Assembly (NCBI GenBank): GCA_009739215.1
Contig: VSJF01000006.1
Coordinates: 1,054,001-1,118,000 of the forward strand
DNA length: 64,000 bases
Direction of reading: 5' to 3'
Source: Floccularia luteovirens
Taxonomy: Eukaryota > Basidiomycota > Agaricomycetes > Agaricales > Squamanitaceae
Shown: one piece after another, positions 11,946 through 25,597 of the stretch
Layout: each line of letters begins with the position of its first letter
Position numbering within the stretch: the stretch's first letter is position 1
Notes under the pieces: generated by a model
Told to the model about the DNA's origin: nothing
The model's database searches: none
What the model saw: the letters and a program-made list of their open reading frames with translations, nothing else
Position numbers and translations under genes: made by a program

Positions 11946-13523
11946 TTCTTTTGTGGTTTATGCGTAGGAGAAAATGAATGTGTGGTGTTAAAGAGGCTCT
12001 AAAGGGGAAAAAAAAGAAATTGGTACGATTTAAAAGCTAAATAGAACAGGGATGATGGTAAAAAGTCAAAGCAGAAGGTTGTCCAAGGTGAACAATAAAG
12101 ACTTGAAAGAAGAGAAAGTGAAGGTGCAACGGAACTCCATCTGGTCTTCATAAGTAGATGTAAAGAAGACGAAGTAGCGCCAGGATAATGAAAAATAAAG
12201 GACAAAGACGGTGGTGGGGGGTGACGTGGACTCACTCAAAGGTTACTGGTCTCAAGGGTGATTACGGATCGTCTCCTTGGCCACCGTGCAGACTATACTA
12301 TACGATGAGCAGGCCGTCTCTACTGTTTCGAATTGGATTTCTTATATTTCGTAGGATGTGAGGTGATGCCGGGATAACAGCTGTGCCTCATGCAGGTCAA
12401 GCGTGTCACTAAAACAACTAATCAGGGATATCGGCTATTTCACTTGTCTTTTCCATTATTTTTTTATTTCCACGATCCTCAGCTTGCACAGAAACAGAAA
12501 ATTATATAGGTGTTCATATCGACGGACAAAAAGACGTAAAAAAACGGAGTAACTATTCGTAATAACACGAGAGAAAGAAGCATACATAGGAACTTCTGAA
12601 GAAAGTTTAAAAAATCTCAAGACCTAAGAGTACAATAACGTCGAGGGTTGAAGCAGTAAATGCGATGCTCTACTATCAAACAGTCAGTCCATGCCAAAGA
12701 GTAAAGCGTCTCTTATCGTATCTATGTGAAGACGAGGGTTGTGTGGTAGTGTATCAGTCCATGTAGGGGAATACTCTGTATCGCAATACATTATTTAGGT
12801 GTGAGGGGGTATCCGAGGTTTGCATATTGCAAGTTGATGATGTGAAGAGATGTATCGCGAAACATGAAAATTCGAAAAAGACTGATGTCCATGGATTGCT
12901 CGTCCAAAACAATGAGGAATTATGATGATTGCAGATTTTGGTTTTTTTTGTAAGAATGCCCGCTTCTAGTACTGTATGATTTATTGCACGATGATCTGTC
13001 AGGATGGTTGATTGGAATGCTAAAACGATAACGAAAGAACAGCGTGCAGAAAAAGTTGAATATTAGGTCGACAGTACTTAGTCGATTGTCGTACGGCCAT
13101 ACGATTATGTCTTTAGAATTCATACAGTGAGTTAAGGCATGGGTGGAGAGTGGAGACACATGTCGATTATAGTGTTCGTTAAGAGCAGCGCCATTCGTTG
13201 TCGGTTGTCGTAATCTAGGTCGAGTGAGATTGAGAGAGAAAAGAAAGAAAAGAGAAATTTATGATCATTAACCGTCCATCGGATTAACGGATAGTCGATG
13301 ATGCAATTATATATACGATCGTCAATTGTCGCCAACATGTTGAAATGTCAGAATTATGCAAAGCTGGCGATTCGAGGATGCTGAGTGGAAATTTTGGGAT
13401 TTTATATAGACGTTGGGAATTTCTGTTTCTGTGGTAGGCGATGTCGAGAGAATCGGAGTTGCAGTGGATGACTTATTGGATCGTAAGATATTCCAATCCA
13501 TCCAGCATATAACGCCATCCAGT
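11946..13523. other. 1.6-kb spacer, includes unresolved first exon of the upstream-side gene
   Basis: Between the unknown basic-protein gene and the DED1 stop. The 5' end of the former should begin somewhere around 11,950-12,250. The rest looks non-coding with the DED1 3' UTR on the right. No RNA gene or repeat family recognised. Confidence 0.4.
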
Positions 13524-15660
<2,137 letters not shown>

Positions 15661-15950
15661 ATTAAGGTAATTGAAGTAAATGAGGTTTCTTTTGATGAGA
15701 GTTCTTTCTTACTTGGAGTGAAAAGAGAGAAAGAAAAGAAGATTTTTAAAGTTTCTAAGAGATGATAGTGGGGATGATCAAAGGAGCAGGTTGCTCTCCT
15801 CAACGAAAAAATTGCGCCGACTCCAGCACGAATGCTGACTCATTCTCTATTCTCAGGATCACATGATTGAATACCGATTGGACGTGGCAATGAATTCACT
15901 CAATTACACTCAAAATTTCTGTTGCCACCTAACATACCACTTACCACACC
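15661..15950. promoter_or_regulatory. Shared divergent promoter DED1/SEC72
   Basis: The 290-bp spacer lies between two start codons and must carry both promoters. A CT/GA-rich tract lies on the DED1 side (15,720-15,745), typical of highly expressed fungal genes. No specific site is proven. Confidence 0.45.
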
Positions 15951-16844
15951 ATGGCAGACCACGCTGGACATACACATGCTCCTGGCGAGGCCCATTCTCA
16001 CTCCCATGCTCCACAGACTCCAGCAATGCCGCCTATAGACCCTGCTATGCAAGCTCTGATCGACCAGAGCTTTGTTCCTGTTCCGCTTGAGACAACTTCC
16101 GACAACAACGTTGCTGTTTGTGCCGTCCATAAACTCGAAAAATGCGATGACTGTGTTGTGGATTTCTTAATAACTAACCGACTCTCTCGCCTCCTTGCCG
16201 CCAACCCCAATCTTCTCTGCCCACCACCCAGCAATGTACAAAGCCAGAAGCTTACACAAATGGTCACTTCAGCTAAAGAGGAAGGAAACGTGTGTCTAAC
16301 CCTGTTTGTAAAATCAACCAACATGCTCACACAAATCTGTTTATTCAGACCCTGTTCAAGGCTGGACATGCGGCTGTGGCTATTCAAAGGTACACCACCG
16401 CCGCATCAATCGCAATTCAACGTCCGCCTTGGGAATCTAATCAACTAATGCGTGAAGAGCTGTCCACTGTAGTATCCAACCGTTCGGCTGCATATCTTGA
16501 TATACATGACTATGTTGGCGCTCTTGCAGATGCAGAAACCGTCATATCAATCCGCAAAAATTGGAGTAAAGGACATTTCAGAAAAGCGAAAGCTCTTGTA
16601 GGGCTACACCGTTATCAGGATGCTGCAGAAGCTATTAGACTTGGACTTTCATTTGAACCAACGAATCAAGTAAGCCATTATGATTAACTCGATCTCAATT
16701 TAAAGTAAGCTCTCTAATACGTTATGTTCTTAGGAGCTTTTGACTTTCCTGGCAGATGTCGAACGAATGCAAAAGAAATTGGAAGAGCGTAAGCTTGATT
16801 CGCTCAAAATGGAACCACCCGCCGCCACAGCGGTTAACGCGTAA
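15951..16844 (+). CDS. SEC72: ER protein translocation subunit SEC72 (TPR)
   Basis: MADHAGHTHAPGEAHSHSHA is a His-rich N-terminus. Then CAVHKLEKCDDCVVDF, the segment LLCPPPSNVQSQKLTQM, and a TPR block: EEGN joined to LFKAGHAAVAIQRYTTAASIA, then VSNRSAAYLDIHDYVGALAD and WSKGHFRKAKALVGLHRYQD. Sec72 binds cytosolic Hsp70 (Ssa1) tails at the Sec62/63 translocon for post-translational import into the ER. Two introns (near 16,290-16,350 and 16,671-16,734). Length (about 260 aa) suits fungal Sec72. It might alternatively be listed simply as a TPR protein, but the CPPPSNV and KLEKC blocks favour Sec72. Confidence 0.85.
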
Positions 16845-17164
16845 AATCGCACATCAGCCTGCTCCTTGACAAGTGTCGTATATCTCAATCAGCCATCAAT
16901 AACCCCACCGGTCCTTATGAATGTACTTTCAAAGCGCAGACATTCACGTTCATTCATTCCCTCACTCCCTCCCCTAACTACCTGTCATCATGTATTGGAT
17001 ATACCCCCGTAATCCCTACTTACCGATGTGTGGATCGCAACTTTTGCGCGAAATTATATTTTGTACCACTTTAATCGCATTGGAAGTTTTATACATAATT
17101 CTTTCCTTTTATACTCAATTCTGGTGCGTAAACAACGGGAACAATAACTTGGTATGCATCCAAA
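16845..17164. other. Spacer between convergent genes
   Basis: A 320-bp spacer between the 3' ends of SEC72 and the MetX-like hydrolase gene. It should be the two 3' UTRs; nothing else seen. Confidence 0.5.
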
Positions 17165-18887
17165 CTACTCCTCTAGAAACTTCCTTACTTCTGTTTTTAC
17201 AAATTCAATATCTTCTTCATTAGCACCAGCACCCGCTTTTTGGCAAAATTCAGTACTTTTGGGCCCCCTCAAGCTATATGTGTACGCACCAAGGTGTCCC
17301 CAATCGGAATCAATGACAACCAGTTTTGCGGTGTTTTGCAAATTTAGCATTTCGTTGGCGCTATCTTCAGGCTATAAATGCCAACGCCAACAGCCGTTAA
17401 AATATTTATTATTTAGTGGTTCAATAAAGCAACGCACCGGGAAATATAAATCCGTCCTTGAAGGCATAACAAGTCCTTTGGCTTTTATCTGCCCAAGGCA
17501 TTTATCCAGATCGCCATTGTCGCGAACTTGGGAGATATCTCCCTTCTGCCATGTCTCAAGCAACGTAAGAAGGTCATTGGCATCCCATTCACCGAGAAAA
17601 CCGGCTTCCCAGTCTTCACGTAAGAACGACTCTAAATTCGGGTGTCTAACCCATTCTCTAGTTAGCGTGTACTAACGAATACCTTGGTGACTCACAAGCC
17701 GCCTTTTAGGTACTTGTGCTCTCTAAACCACTACGATAGATACGCTTGATTCAACCATAAATAATTGAAATTAAAACATGAGAGCATACAGTTTGACCAT
17801 ATGCCCACGCGCTATACACCCTTCCGAAAGCGCGAAGACCATGTTGCGGTTTTTGCTTATAGTGGCCACCCTCAAAATCCTTGGAAGCAACCAGTGCTGC
17901 TTTGGGACCCTCCAAGAAGCTGTTTTCATGATAAGTTCCAGAAAACGAGTTATAAAAACAGGCACACGACCATTTGTTATGAGGGCTAGACCTTGCAGAG
18001 CCGCAGATAGAAACGTATCTAAAGTTCAACAAAGCAACATAAAACTGAGCTATTCATGACAGATTTAACAGCGTACTGACCTCTCTACATAATCAGGGAA
18101 GACAACTGGCCAATAATATGCCTAAAGTGGGGTCCATGAGAAGGGGTCCTGTTGAAATTAAACGTCGGTGACACAAGCCTGTTGTCCGCCCATTGAAAAC
18201 CCAATCGCCGTGTGAACTTTCTTGACTCCCAATCTCTGGAGCACGGCATACTGCGCACGGCTATGGGTTTAATGAACCTACAGACAAAGGAAAATTTTCG
18301 GTAGGAAGATATCTTACATATTGTCCTCATATGAAACGTGAGGAAAATAGGGTCCATTGTACGGCTCTGGCTGTCATGATGAACTTGATTCAGTAAACAT
18401 CCATGGAAATAATAGATATAGTCATAGTCACGGTGTTTGACGGGGACGAAGACTAGCCAAGTTCATGTGTGTAATTAGCACTTTTTTTGGATTCGAAACA
18501 GGGTCCGCATAATGTACCTCTCCATTAGAAAACAGCGCAAACGTCACAATAAAATATTTAGTCGGATCTAATGCCTATAAATGGGCTCAACAAAGTTCTT
18601 GTAACTTTGGCAACCACAATATATGTAACATACCTTGTCTTTGCCAATCATGTAGGCCTGACCTAATGTTCCAGAGCCTAGGTATTTAGTAATAATAATT
18701 CACATGCCAAACTTTTGATACAATACATACTATCGAGCTTTCCACCATAACATGTAGGGAAAACAACACATGGGTTGTCGGGGGACCCATATGTACGATA
18801 AGCGGTGATAGCATTCGGAATAACGCCACCGGCGACGCGTAAACGGCCATGGTGGTGATACTGAGTTTGAGGTTCTTCTGATGACAT
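17165..18887 (-). CDS. MetX-like alpha/beta hydrolase (homoserine acetyltransferase family)
   Basis: ATG at 18887-18885. About twelve short introns give a continuous protein: VIPNAITAYRTYGSPDNPCV, FPTCYGGKLDS, ALDPTKYFIVTFALFSNGE, PYNGPYFPHVSYEDN, the nucleophile elbow GFSMGGQQ, then SPHNKCFLEGPKAALVASKD, QHGLRAFGRVYSAWAYGQT, EWDANDLLTLLETWQKGDIS, PSRTDLYFPPEDS (likely acid) and IDSDWGHLAG (likely His). The Ser-Asp-His triad is complete. This sub-family in fungi is related to homoserine and deacetylcephalosporin C acetyltransferases, but many members are uncharacterised esterase-like enzymes, so the substrate is unknown. The intron at 18121-18178 needs a GC donor (gcttgt); canonical alternatives hit a stop. 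Confidence 0.88.
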
Positions 18888-18910
18888 GTCGTTGGTGACT
18901 TTGTAGTCTG

Positions 18911-18942
18911 AATGATATGATATGATGTGATATGATACTGTT
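18911..18942. repeat. ATGAT-type microsatellite
   Basis: Imperfect 5-bp repeats (gatat/gatgt) in the 5' region of the hydrolase gene. Confidence 0.7.
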
Positions 18943-19254
18943 GCTATGAAGGTTTTGAGGTGGGACAGGAGAATCTTTGCATGGGTATTTATCTAGTGAC
19001 CAAAATATCTTGGTCTTCGCATGTGGTCATGGCATATCAGAAAAATAATAGCGTGTAAAGATTGTAACTTGACGAGCTCTTCATGTCACATCTCACATGA
19101 TGATGAACACTGTCTAGCTCGGAGCTTTATGCCTACCGACTATTTTGTCGTGGTATTTATCCTAGATTCTTCGAGAAGGGAGAGAAATTAATAGTTGGAC
19201 GTTCGGGCCGACAAATAACCGATAAGCGAATGGTGCTGTTTACCAGAAGCTTTC

Positions 19255-19274
19255 AATAATAATAATAATAAAAA
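19255..19274. repeat. (AAT)n microsatellite
   Basis: About six aat units followed by an A run, upstream of ZIM17. Confidence 0.8.
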
Positions 19275-19350
19275 TTAATTACAACTTTGCCTCCGCTACT
19301 TCCTTTTCCACTTTCAAATTCGACTCGACCTCAACTTATCTCATAGAATA

Positions 19351-19969
19351 ATGATACCATCAAGACTCTTCAGAAACATCGGACTCCCACCACCACTTCG
19401 TAGTCTCATCACACCACATCCTTCCCTTCCTGCACCAATCTCAGTACTGCTTCGATTTCGCTTAGGCATTTCTCAGGCATCACGATCAAGTATTGCTGGA
19501 TATGCCACGACCCCTTCACGTTCTGATCAATCTACGAGGCAGAAAGCTGTTCCAAACGAAAATGATGCTCCCGGCCATTCAAGTTCGTCAGGTGTAGCAA
19601 CCACTCCATCTTCTCAACCGCTGCCAGAGAAGATGGAACCACGTCTGTCTATAACCTTCACATGTACTGTTGCAGGGTGTGGTGAACGCTCATCACATCA
19701 GTTTACAAAACATGCCTATGAGAAGGGGGTGGTATTAGTTCAATGTCCAGGTTGCAAAAATCGGTATATAGAAACCCTGATGTCATCGTGTTACTTTTCG
19801 ACTCATCATTTTCTATGACAGGCACCTCATTGCGGATCACATGGGGTGGTTCAAAGAAAGCACACAAGATGGGAAGATGCGTACTATTGAAGACCTTATC
19901 CGTGCCAAAGGCGAGAAGGTCACTCGTGGGAGACTTGACGCAAGTGGCGTTGTTGAATACTCAGAGTGA
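19351..19969 (+). CDS. ZIM17: Mitochondrial DNL-type zinc-finger protein ZIM17/HEP1
   Basis: A basic Ser/Arg-rich N-terminus without acidic residues (MIPSRLFRNIGLPPPLRS, further RFRLGISQASRSS) suits a mitochondrial presequence. The zinc domain reads FTCTVAGCGERSSHQFTKHA, VVLVQCPGCKNR, then after one intron (donor gtatat at about 19,764) HLIADHMGWF. The two Cys pairs (C-x4-C here and C-P-G-C) and the HLIADxLGWF block mark the DNL family; the D-N-L triplet is here A-D-H. Zim17 keeps mitochondrial Hsp70 (Ssc1) soluble and thus supports protein import and Fe-S assembly. It is convergent with GRX5, another mitochondrial Fe-S factor, only 152 bp away. Confidence 0.92.
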
Positions 19970-20121
19970 GAGTCATGAGAAGTCATTCGGATGAAGAGTG
20001 GGGGAAAGGTATTTATAGTTCTAACTTCTTGATGGGTACGACATTACAAATGTTCTTTGCGGTACAGAAAACGCTGACATATGCTAATGCAGATTGAGAT
20101 TGATTACTACTGTACACGAAT

Positions 20122-20765
20122 TCACGATGATGGGACTGCTTGGGCAGGTGCCTCATCTGGAATCTTTGGGATAATTCCATTGTTTTCTAGCAGAGTCTCA
20201 AGTTCTCCAGATTGGTGCACTTGGATAGTTAGAAAAAGTATTATACTTAATAATAATTCGAGAGAGATTATAGAACCACAACTTACTATTTAGCACGATA
20301 TCACAACCCCCAACGAATTCACCATTTACATACACTTGAGGGACAGTGGGCCACTCCCTGTACAGAAAATGAAACCATAAACTGAAAAGTTCACATGTAA
20401 ACCCACGAGAATTCCTTAATCCCTGATCGCAGCTCCGGGTCAGCGAGGACGTTATATGTTGACATCTTCTCCGAAGGTACATTATGAAGGTTAAGGACCT
20501 GCACCACGGCTCGCGAGAAACCACACTGGGGCTCAGCCGGAGTACCCTTCATGAAAAGCACAACCGGGCTGGCATCGACAGCTTGTTGAATCTTCTGTCT
20601 TGTATCTTGGGATAGATATCGGTACGCGGTGAGTCGGGCGCTGGCCACGGTGTTCGGAGCGCTTGCTTGAAGAAGCCTGACCTGAAACAATGTGTTAGAA
20701 TAAGATTCAAAGGCTAAGTTCGGAAGATGACAACGCACAGAAGAACGTAGGGTTGGTCTGAACAT
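20122..20765 (-). CDS. GRX5: Monothiol glutaredoxin GRX5, mitochondrial
   Basis: ATG at 20765-20763; basic leader (MFRPTLRSS) then [20 protein letters not shown], the active site [13 protein letters not shown] (CGFS, monothiol), [20 protein letters not shown] and a C-terminal exon starting [12 protein letters not shown]. Three introns. CGFS glutaredoxins bind a 2Fe-2S cluster with glutathione and pass it from the scaffold Isu1 to targets; Grx5 is the mitochondrial one. The tail after the family core ([13 protein letters not shown]) is short and unstructured. It is divergent from the SDR gene and convergent with ZIM17. Confidence 0.95.
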
Positions 20766-21055
20766 GATAATTGAAGGGGAAGAAGGGTGATATATGGAGC
20801 GACCACGCTCAAGGAATTACTAAGACACAAAATCCAGCGAGGGAAACATTTAAAAAACAAAATCTCTTCAATGACAATGTGTACATAAGCATATCTCACG
20901 TGACTCTCCTTCCCTCGTGATATCTATGAGCCAATGGGATTTCGGGATTTTGAACCTTCGGTCCAACTTAAAAACCATACTCTGGTTCGAACAAAATCAA
21001 TGACACCGTGTTAGCGATTCCACGACCAGTTCATTTGTAGCCCTATTTTACCAAA
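20766..21055. promoter_or_regulatory. Shared divergent promoter GRX5/SDR
   Basis: 290 bp between start codons. It contains CACGTG in a TCACGTGA context (20,897-20,902) and a CCAAT box in reverse (ccaatgg near 20,933). Both are known fungal control elements (bHLH; HAP complex). Function here is inferred. Confidence 0.5.
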
Positions 21056-21964
21056 ATGAAGGTAGCCAATCGCACATTTGTAGTTTCAGGCGGGTGAGTA
21101 ATTCAAGTATGCTCTAATAGGTTTATCTTTATCTAACGCTTGCCATCTGCGACACAGCTCTTCCGGACTCGGTTTGGCAACTGTAGAAGACCTCTTATCT
21201 CAAGATGCCTTTATTGCAATTCTCGACCGTGCACCACCACCGGATTCACTGAACTCCTCGAGAGTCAAATACCTTGAGATAGATATTAGGTCTGTTGACC
21301 AAATATCTGAAGCGGTCGAAAAAACGGTTTCATGGGCTGAAAGTTCTGGAGCGCCACTTGGTGGGGTAATAAACTGTGCAGGGGTTGGAACAGCCGGTAA
21401 AATTATTGACTCTCGCGGCGAGCCACATTCACTCGACCTGTGGGATTTCACCATCGCGGTCAACCTTACCGGATCGTTCAACCTCACCCGGTTAGTGCTC
21501 AAGCATCTGGTTAAAGTGAAACCAGAAGAGAGTTCTGATGGCGAAAGGGGTGTGGTGGTTCTTGTGGCTAGTGCAGCAGCTGTGAGTGATTCTGGATGGA
21601 TAATATATTTCAGCCCTAACTAAATTCTTGACCGGTTGAATAGTTCGAGGGACAACCCGGACAGACCGCGTACTCGGCAACAAAAGGCGCTTTGAATTCC
21701 ATGACATTACCTCTCGCTCGTGATCTCTCACGTCATGCCATACGCGTTGTTACTATTGCACCCGGAGTTTTCGACAGTAGTATGACGGCCAACTTCCCTC
21801 AGAAAACGAGAAAAAGTCTTGAGAACGATGGAATCGTCTATCCAAGAAGGTTTGGTCAACCCCATGAATTCGCTAAGACAGTACGGTGGATTATTGATTG
21901 CGCGTATGTGAATGGGGAAACTATCAGGTTAAGCGGTGCTGGGCGACTTCCGGCTAAGTTGTAG
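21056..21964 (+). CDS. Short-chain dehydrogenase, 3-hydroxyacyl-CoA dehydrogenase type-2-like (HSD17B10 family)
   Basis: Start MKVANRTFVVSGG joined by an intron to SSGLGLATVEDLL gives the NAD-binding GGSSGLG motif. Then ILDRAPPP, YLEIDIRSVDQ, GVINCAGVGTAGKI (NAG variant), LVASAAAFEGQPGQ, and the catalytic YSATKGAL (Y-x3-K). Later VVTIAPGVFDSSM and the C-terminal RLSGAGRLPAKL fit the HSD17B10/ScHAD group, which oxidises short branched 3-hydroxyacyl-CoA in mitochondria. No clear mitochondrial presequence is visible, as for human HSD17B10. Two introns (about 21,093-21,158 and 21,581-21,643). Length about 260 aa is usual. Confidence 0.88.
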
Positions 21965-22238
21965 ATAGAGTTGAATATGTAATACAATGTTAACTTATGT
22001 TGAGTTGTGCAAATACATTAACTCAGTTACCTGTAAGTACATTCTTGTTCCAAATGATATAGAGCTGAGACCGCGTTAACGGTAACCATGTAAATTTATT
22101 CTGTTGGACTAGCGCAAGGAAACTTACTGTATTGGTTGATAGTGGTTCTGAAAGGTAAGTTCCTGAGATACGTAAGTTATTCCACTAGGATTGCGGGTAC
22201 AGATACTACAGCTTCGGGTCTCCCTTTGCCCGGAATAA

Positions 22239-22743
22239 CTAATCTTTCACCCAGTTCAGCCGCTGTGCTTTGTATCCTTCTTTCTTTGGGACTTTTGTCC
22301 CCAGTCAAAAGAAGCGATTTACTGTCAGAATGCAATACACTTACCCCAATTTTCCGAGCCCTCTATGCAGCCCATTGACATCACAGTGACGCTCTCATTT
22401 GTCGGTTTGATGAATAATGACGAGCCACAGTTTGAGCAAAAGAAACGAGTGATAGCATGGCCACTGGTCGTGTTGCTGTCCTTGAAGCCAGTAAGGTCGT
22501 CCTTCCCTTCTATAATATTCACGTACTGCGAAGTAACAAATGTGTATAGTGCTTATAAGTATATCAGAGGGTATAAATAAATACCTCAGATTTAAAAGCT
22601 GTATTGGAACTAAATGCCGATCCACTCCATTTCTTGCAATTCTCGCAGTGACAAACACTGAAATGGAACGGCTCTCCAGATAGCTGAAGCTTAACGCGTC
22701 TGCAGAGGCAAGCTGACAGGTAGGACGGGCTTCTAGCTGCCAT
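22239..22743 (-). CDS. GFA / CENP-V domain zinc protein
   Basis: ATG at 22743-22741 gives MAARSPSYLSACLCRRVKLQ, then CHCENCKKWSGSAFSS, and after an intron YVNIIEGKDDL, HAITRFFCSNCGSSLFIKP and MGCIEGSENWG. The Cys set (CLC, CHCxxC, CSNCG) is that of the glutathione-dependent formaldehyde-activating domain, which is used for zinc binding in many fungal proteins of unknown substrate. The usual Gly after the first CxC is replaced by Arg. The last exon is short; joining at a gt..ag intron of about 75 nt gives an end at 22239 with RLNWVKD. An alternative reading frame over the same stretch runs longer, so the C-terminus is the least sure part. Confidence 0.78.
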
Positions 22744-22891
22744 AGTGTCTGGTAAAATGAGTAGAGAGTGTGACTGTGACGATCATGAACCATTCGTTTT
22801 GTGTTTTCTGTATTTGGCAAGAAAGCACAGAGTGGGCCGTCCTTGTGGACGTCTTGTTGTCTCCTTTTACACATTTCCACAACAAACTATA

Positions 22892-24087
22892 ATGGCTCCT
22901 CAACCTGGCATATTCGCTATTCCACCATATGCTGCCCCTGCTCATAAGTCGAGGACTGCCAACTATGATATCTCGGAAATGGGCATTGCATACCAACATC
23001 ATCAGATTGCTGGACCTTCGCGTGTCCATGGTTGGTTTCTTACTTTTCCTTATAGTTTTGCACAACATAGCTAATACATGTTTTGTTTAGCTACTGTACC
23101 CGGAGGTGCAATAGTAGATGATGGAAGGAAAGACAAGAGACGCAAAGAGCTTTCTGGAAAGCTGGGAAAGGAGATGAATGATAGACGTGATGAGTATGTT
23201 GTTGTCATCTCTCAAAAAAAGTTCATATCTCAATGATAACTTAGTGGACGCCACTTTAGCGAAAACATCCAGCTACTACACAACATGGCTCTGCAACTTT
23301 CGACGAGGCCGGAAGCACACCCATTGTACAACTTGCGACTATACCCTATCTCATTGGAACGTTCTGCTATTCTATCGCAGTTGGAAGCAGAAGAAAAACA
23401 TGCCCTTGATTGTGCGCAGGTTGCATATGACGAGGAGCGCGGGAAGGTTGAGGAAGAGTGGAAGAGAGGCCGAGAGCGAGTACGCGAAAGGCTGCTTGAA
23501 GGTGTTGAAGAACGAAGACGACGCGCACGTGAGGAAAAAGAGGGCGAGGGCATTGTTGGCGGTAAGCTCCTTTTTTCGTTTCCACATTGCCTTCAGTCTA
23601 GACGAATATTTTTGCAGATGCCTCTATGGACTCTCATTCGCGTCCCCCTATAACACGTAAATTGCGCAATAAAATGGGAACTTCGCCGCCTCCTACACCA
23701 GGAGCCGTTGGATCTACACTTACCACAGGAACAGGGGTCATCAGCAGCCTACCTATTACTACAGGACCGTTCCTTAACCCACATTCCCTTTCTGTTGATG
23801 AACTTCCATCACCATTCCCGCTACCACTCACTGCCACGACTGCTCCGAACGGTGGGTTCAACTCAGGAAGTGGCGGTACAGGTGCAGGAGGTGCAACCGG
23901 ACGACGAAGACCCAAAGGTGGAGGCGGCCATCAGAACCAGGCGATTGGAGGACTCGGCAAGAGTCTAACCATGCTTTGTGGCAGCAAGGAAAGTGAAATT
24001 GAGAGTGACTTAGGGGAAATACGAAGAGGAAACAAACGAAGGAGGGCTACTGCTGTAACTAATTCAAGTGGAGATAAGATAAGATAA
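22892..24087 (+). CDS. SDS3: SDS3-like subunit of the Sin3/Rpd3 deacetylase complex
   Basis: Starts MAPQPGIFAIPPYAAPAHKS. After introns comes KRRKELSGKLGKEMNDRRD and the Sds3 core: SENIQLLHNMALQLSTRPEA, HPLYNLRLYPISLERSAIL, then a charged coiled coil (DEERGKVEEEWKRGRERVRE). The C-terminal half is Gly/Pro/Ser-rich with a basic KR stretch near the end. Sds3/BRMS1 proteins scaffold Sin3-Rpd3L histone deacetylase. Three introns; the one at about 23,201-23,245 joins GR.HFSENIQ. The start lies 148 bp from that of the divergent GFA gene. Confidence 0.85.
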
Positions 24088-24465
24088 GATATAAACAACC
24101 GGATGGCAATAAAGCCGGATTACTACTCCAAACAATTCCGCTCAACAGTACTTTAGCCAACAAGAGCTCTACAAATTGTCATAAGGTCCTCTACCTTACA
24201 AATAATCCACGTGTGTCATCCCATATCTAGGTGGAGTATCTCACTCTGCCAATCATTGTACTGAATGATTGTGTTGCCTTGTAAAAATACATGATGATGT
24301 ATTTTTCCAGTCCAATATACCGTGTTTGTTTAATTCATGAGAACGCACTGCGGTGGCACATCTTCCTTGTTTCCATCTCCTTATATATATAGCTCCTCTT
24401 AAAAACCTTTATTATCTCACACACTTATCAGATCTTTCCCCCATCTACATATTTCCCCTACCACT
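24088..24465. other. Spacer SDS3 to dienelactone hydrolase
   Basis: 378 bp holding the SDS3 3' UTR and the promoter of the next gene. CACGTG occurs at 24,208-24,213; a tatatata box-like stretch at 24,382-24,390 lies about 80 bp upstream of the start codon. Confidence 0.45.
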
Positions 24466-25597
24466 ATGAGTTTTTGCAAGGACTGTGTTAAAGGTCAGTA
24501 CTATCGTGACAATACCTTTCTTGTGTTAACCTTATGTTTTTGTCAGGTGTTCGCCACGAGGGATCTCCCTCAGGTGAGAAAATTCCTGACATTTATCTAT
24601 AATTTTAAAATGACAACTGGCTTCTAGGCAAATGGGAGAAAATTGGTGGTGTCGAGTGCTATGTCGCTACTCCCACCGTCGATTACCCCAAGGATAAGGT
24701 TGTCCTTTTCCTTGCTGATGTCTTCGGCCCCCAGCTACCTAATGCCCAGGTGAGTAGCATATCGTAGTCATCTATCCTTTTGTTTCTGAATGTTCCGGAT
24801 TTATAGCTATTGGCTGATGACTTCGCGATCAATGGATTCAAGGTACAACCCCCTGCACGGCCTTCTCATACATAATAGCTGATTAATATAGACCATTGTT
24901 CCCGACTACTTGAATGGTGACCCTCTTCCTCCTGATGCCTTGAACCCTGGTGTAAGTCTTGATCGAAGTCAAGCCACCCTAATGTAATTTGTTAAAATAT
25001 TTTATAGAGCACGTTTGATATCATGACCTGGTTCCCAAATCATGGTGCTGCACAAACTAGGCCCCCACTGGATAGCGTTATCAAGGCGCTTAAGGAACAG
25101 GGCGTAACTAGCTTTGCCGCCACAGGTTATTGCTTCGGAGGTGTGTTCCCCGATTTCGACCACTCATATTTGACTGACTTAACTCATCACAAGGACGATA
25201 TGTGTTCGATTTGGCATTCGAAAACATCATCACAGCTGGTGCCGTTTCACATCCTTCACTCCTTCAGATCCCCGCCGATCTCGAGGTGAGTAATATCCCA
25301 TACCCTCCCACTCACAAAAATCTCTAAACAATTACTATGATAACGCAGAAATACGTCGCAGTATCCAAGGTTCCCCTCCTCATCAACAGCTGCACCGTAG
25401 ACACCCAATTCCCCCTTGAGGCTCAGGCGAAAGCAGATGAAATATTCAAAGGCTTTGCACCAGGATACAAAAGAGAATACTTTGAAGGCTGCACACACGG
25501 ATTCGCTGTCCGTGGGGACTTAAGTGACCCCAAGGTAAAAGCTGGTAAAGAGGGTGCATTTAGTTCGACCGTTGAGTGGTTCTTCAGCAAACTTTGA
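24466..25597 (+). CDS. Dienelactone hydrolase family protein
   Basis: MSFCKDCVKGVRHEGSPSG, then WEKIGGVECYVATP, KVVLFLADVFGPQLPNAQLL, FKTIVPDYLNGDPLP, the nucleophile motif ATGYCFGGRYVFDLAFENI, CTVDTQFP (acid) and FEGCTHGFAVRGD (His). The Cys-Asp-His triad of dienelactone hydrolases is complete. Seven short introns (50-65 nt) divide a protein of about 250 aa, the normal family length. Such enzymes hydrolyse lactones in aromatic catabolism, but fungal members are diverse and the substrate is unknown. No signal peptide, so it is probably cytosolic. The first four exons are very small (down to about 20 nt). Confidence 0.93.

Larger units (their letters stand above)
18888..19350. promoter_or_regulatory. 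Divergent promoter of the hydrolase gene and ZIM17, with microsatellites
   Basis: 463 bp between two start codons. It contains an atgat-type run (18,911-18,942) just upstream of the hydrolase start and an (aat)n run (19,255-19,274) about 80 bp upstream of ZIM17. Promoter function is inferred from position. Confidence 0.45.

Noticed and set aside
18911..18942. Possible CRISPR-like or array repeat
   Set aside because: It is a simple pentanucleotide microsatellite without spacers; CRISPR arrays are not expected in a fungal nuclear genome.
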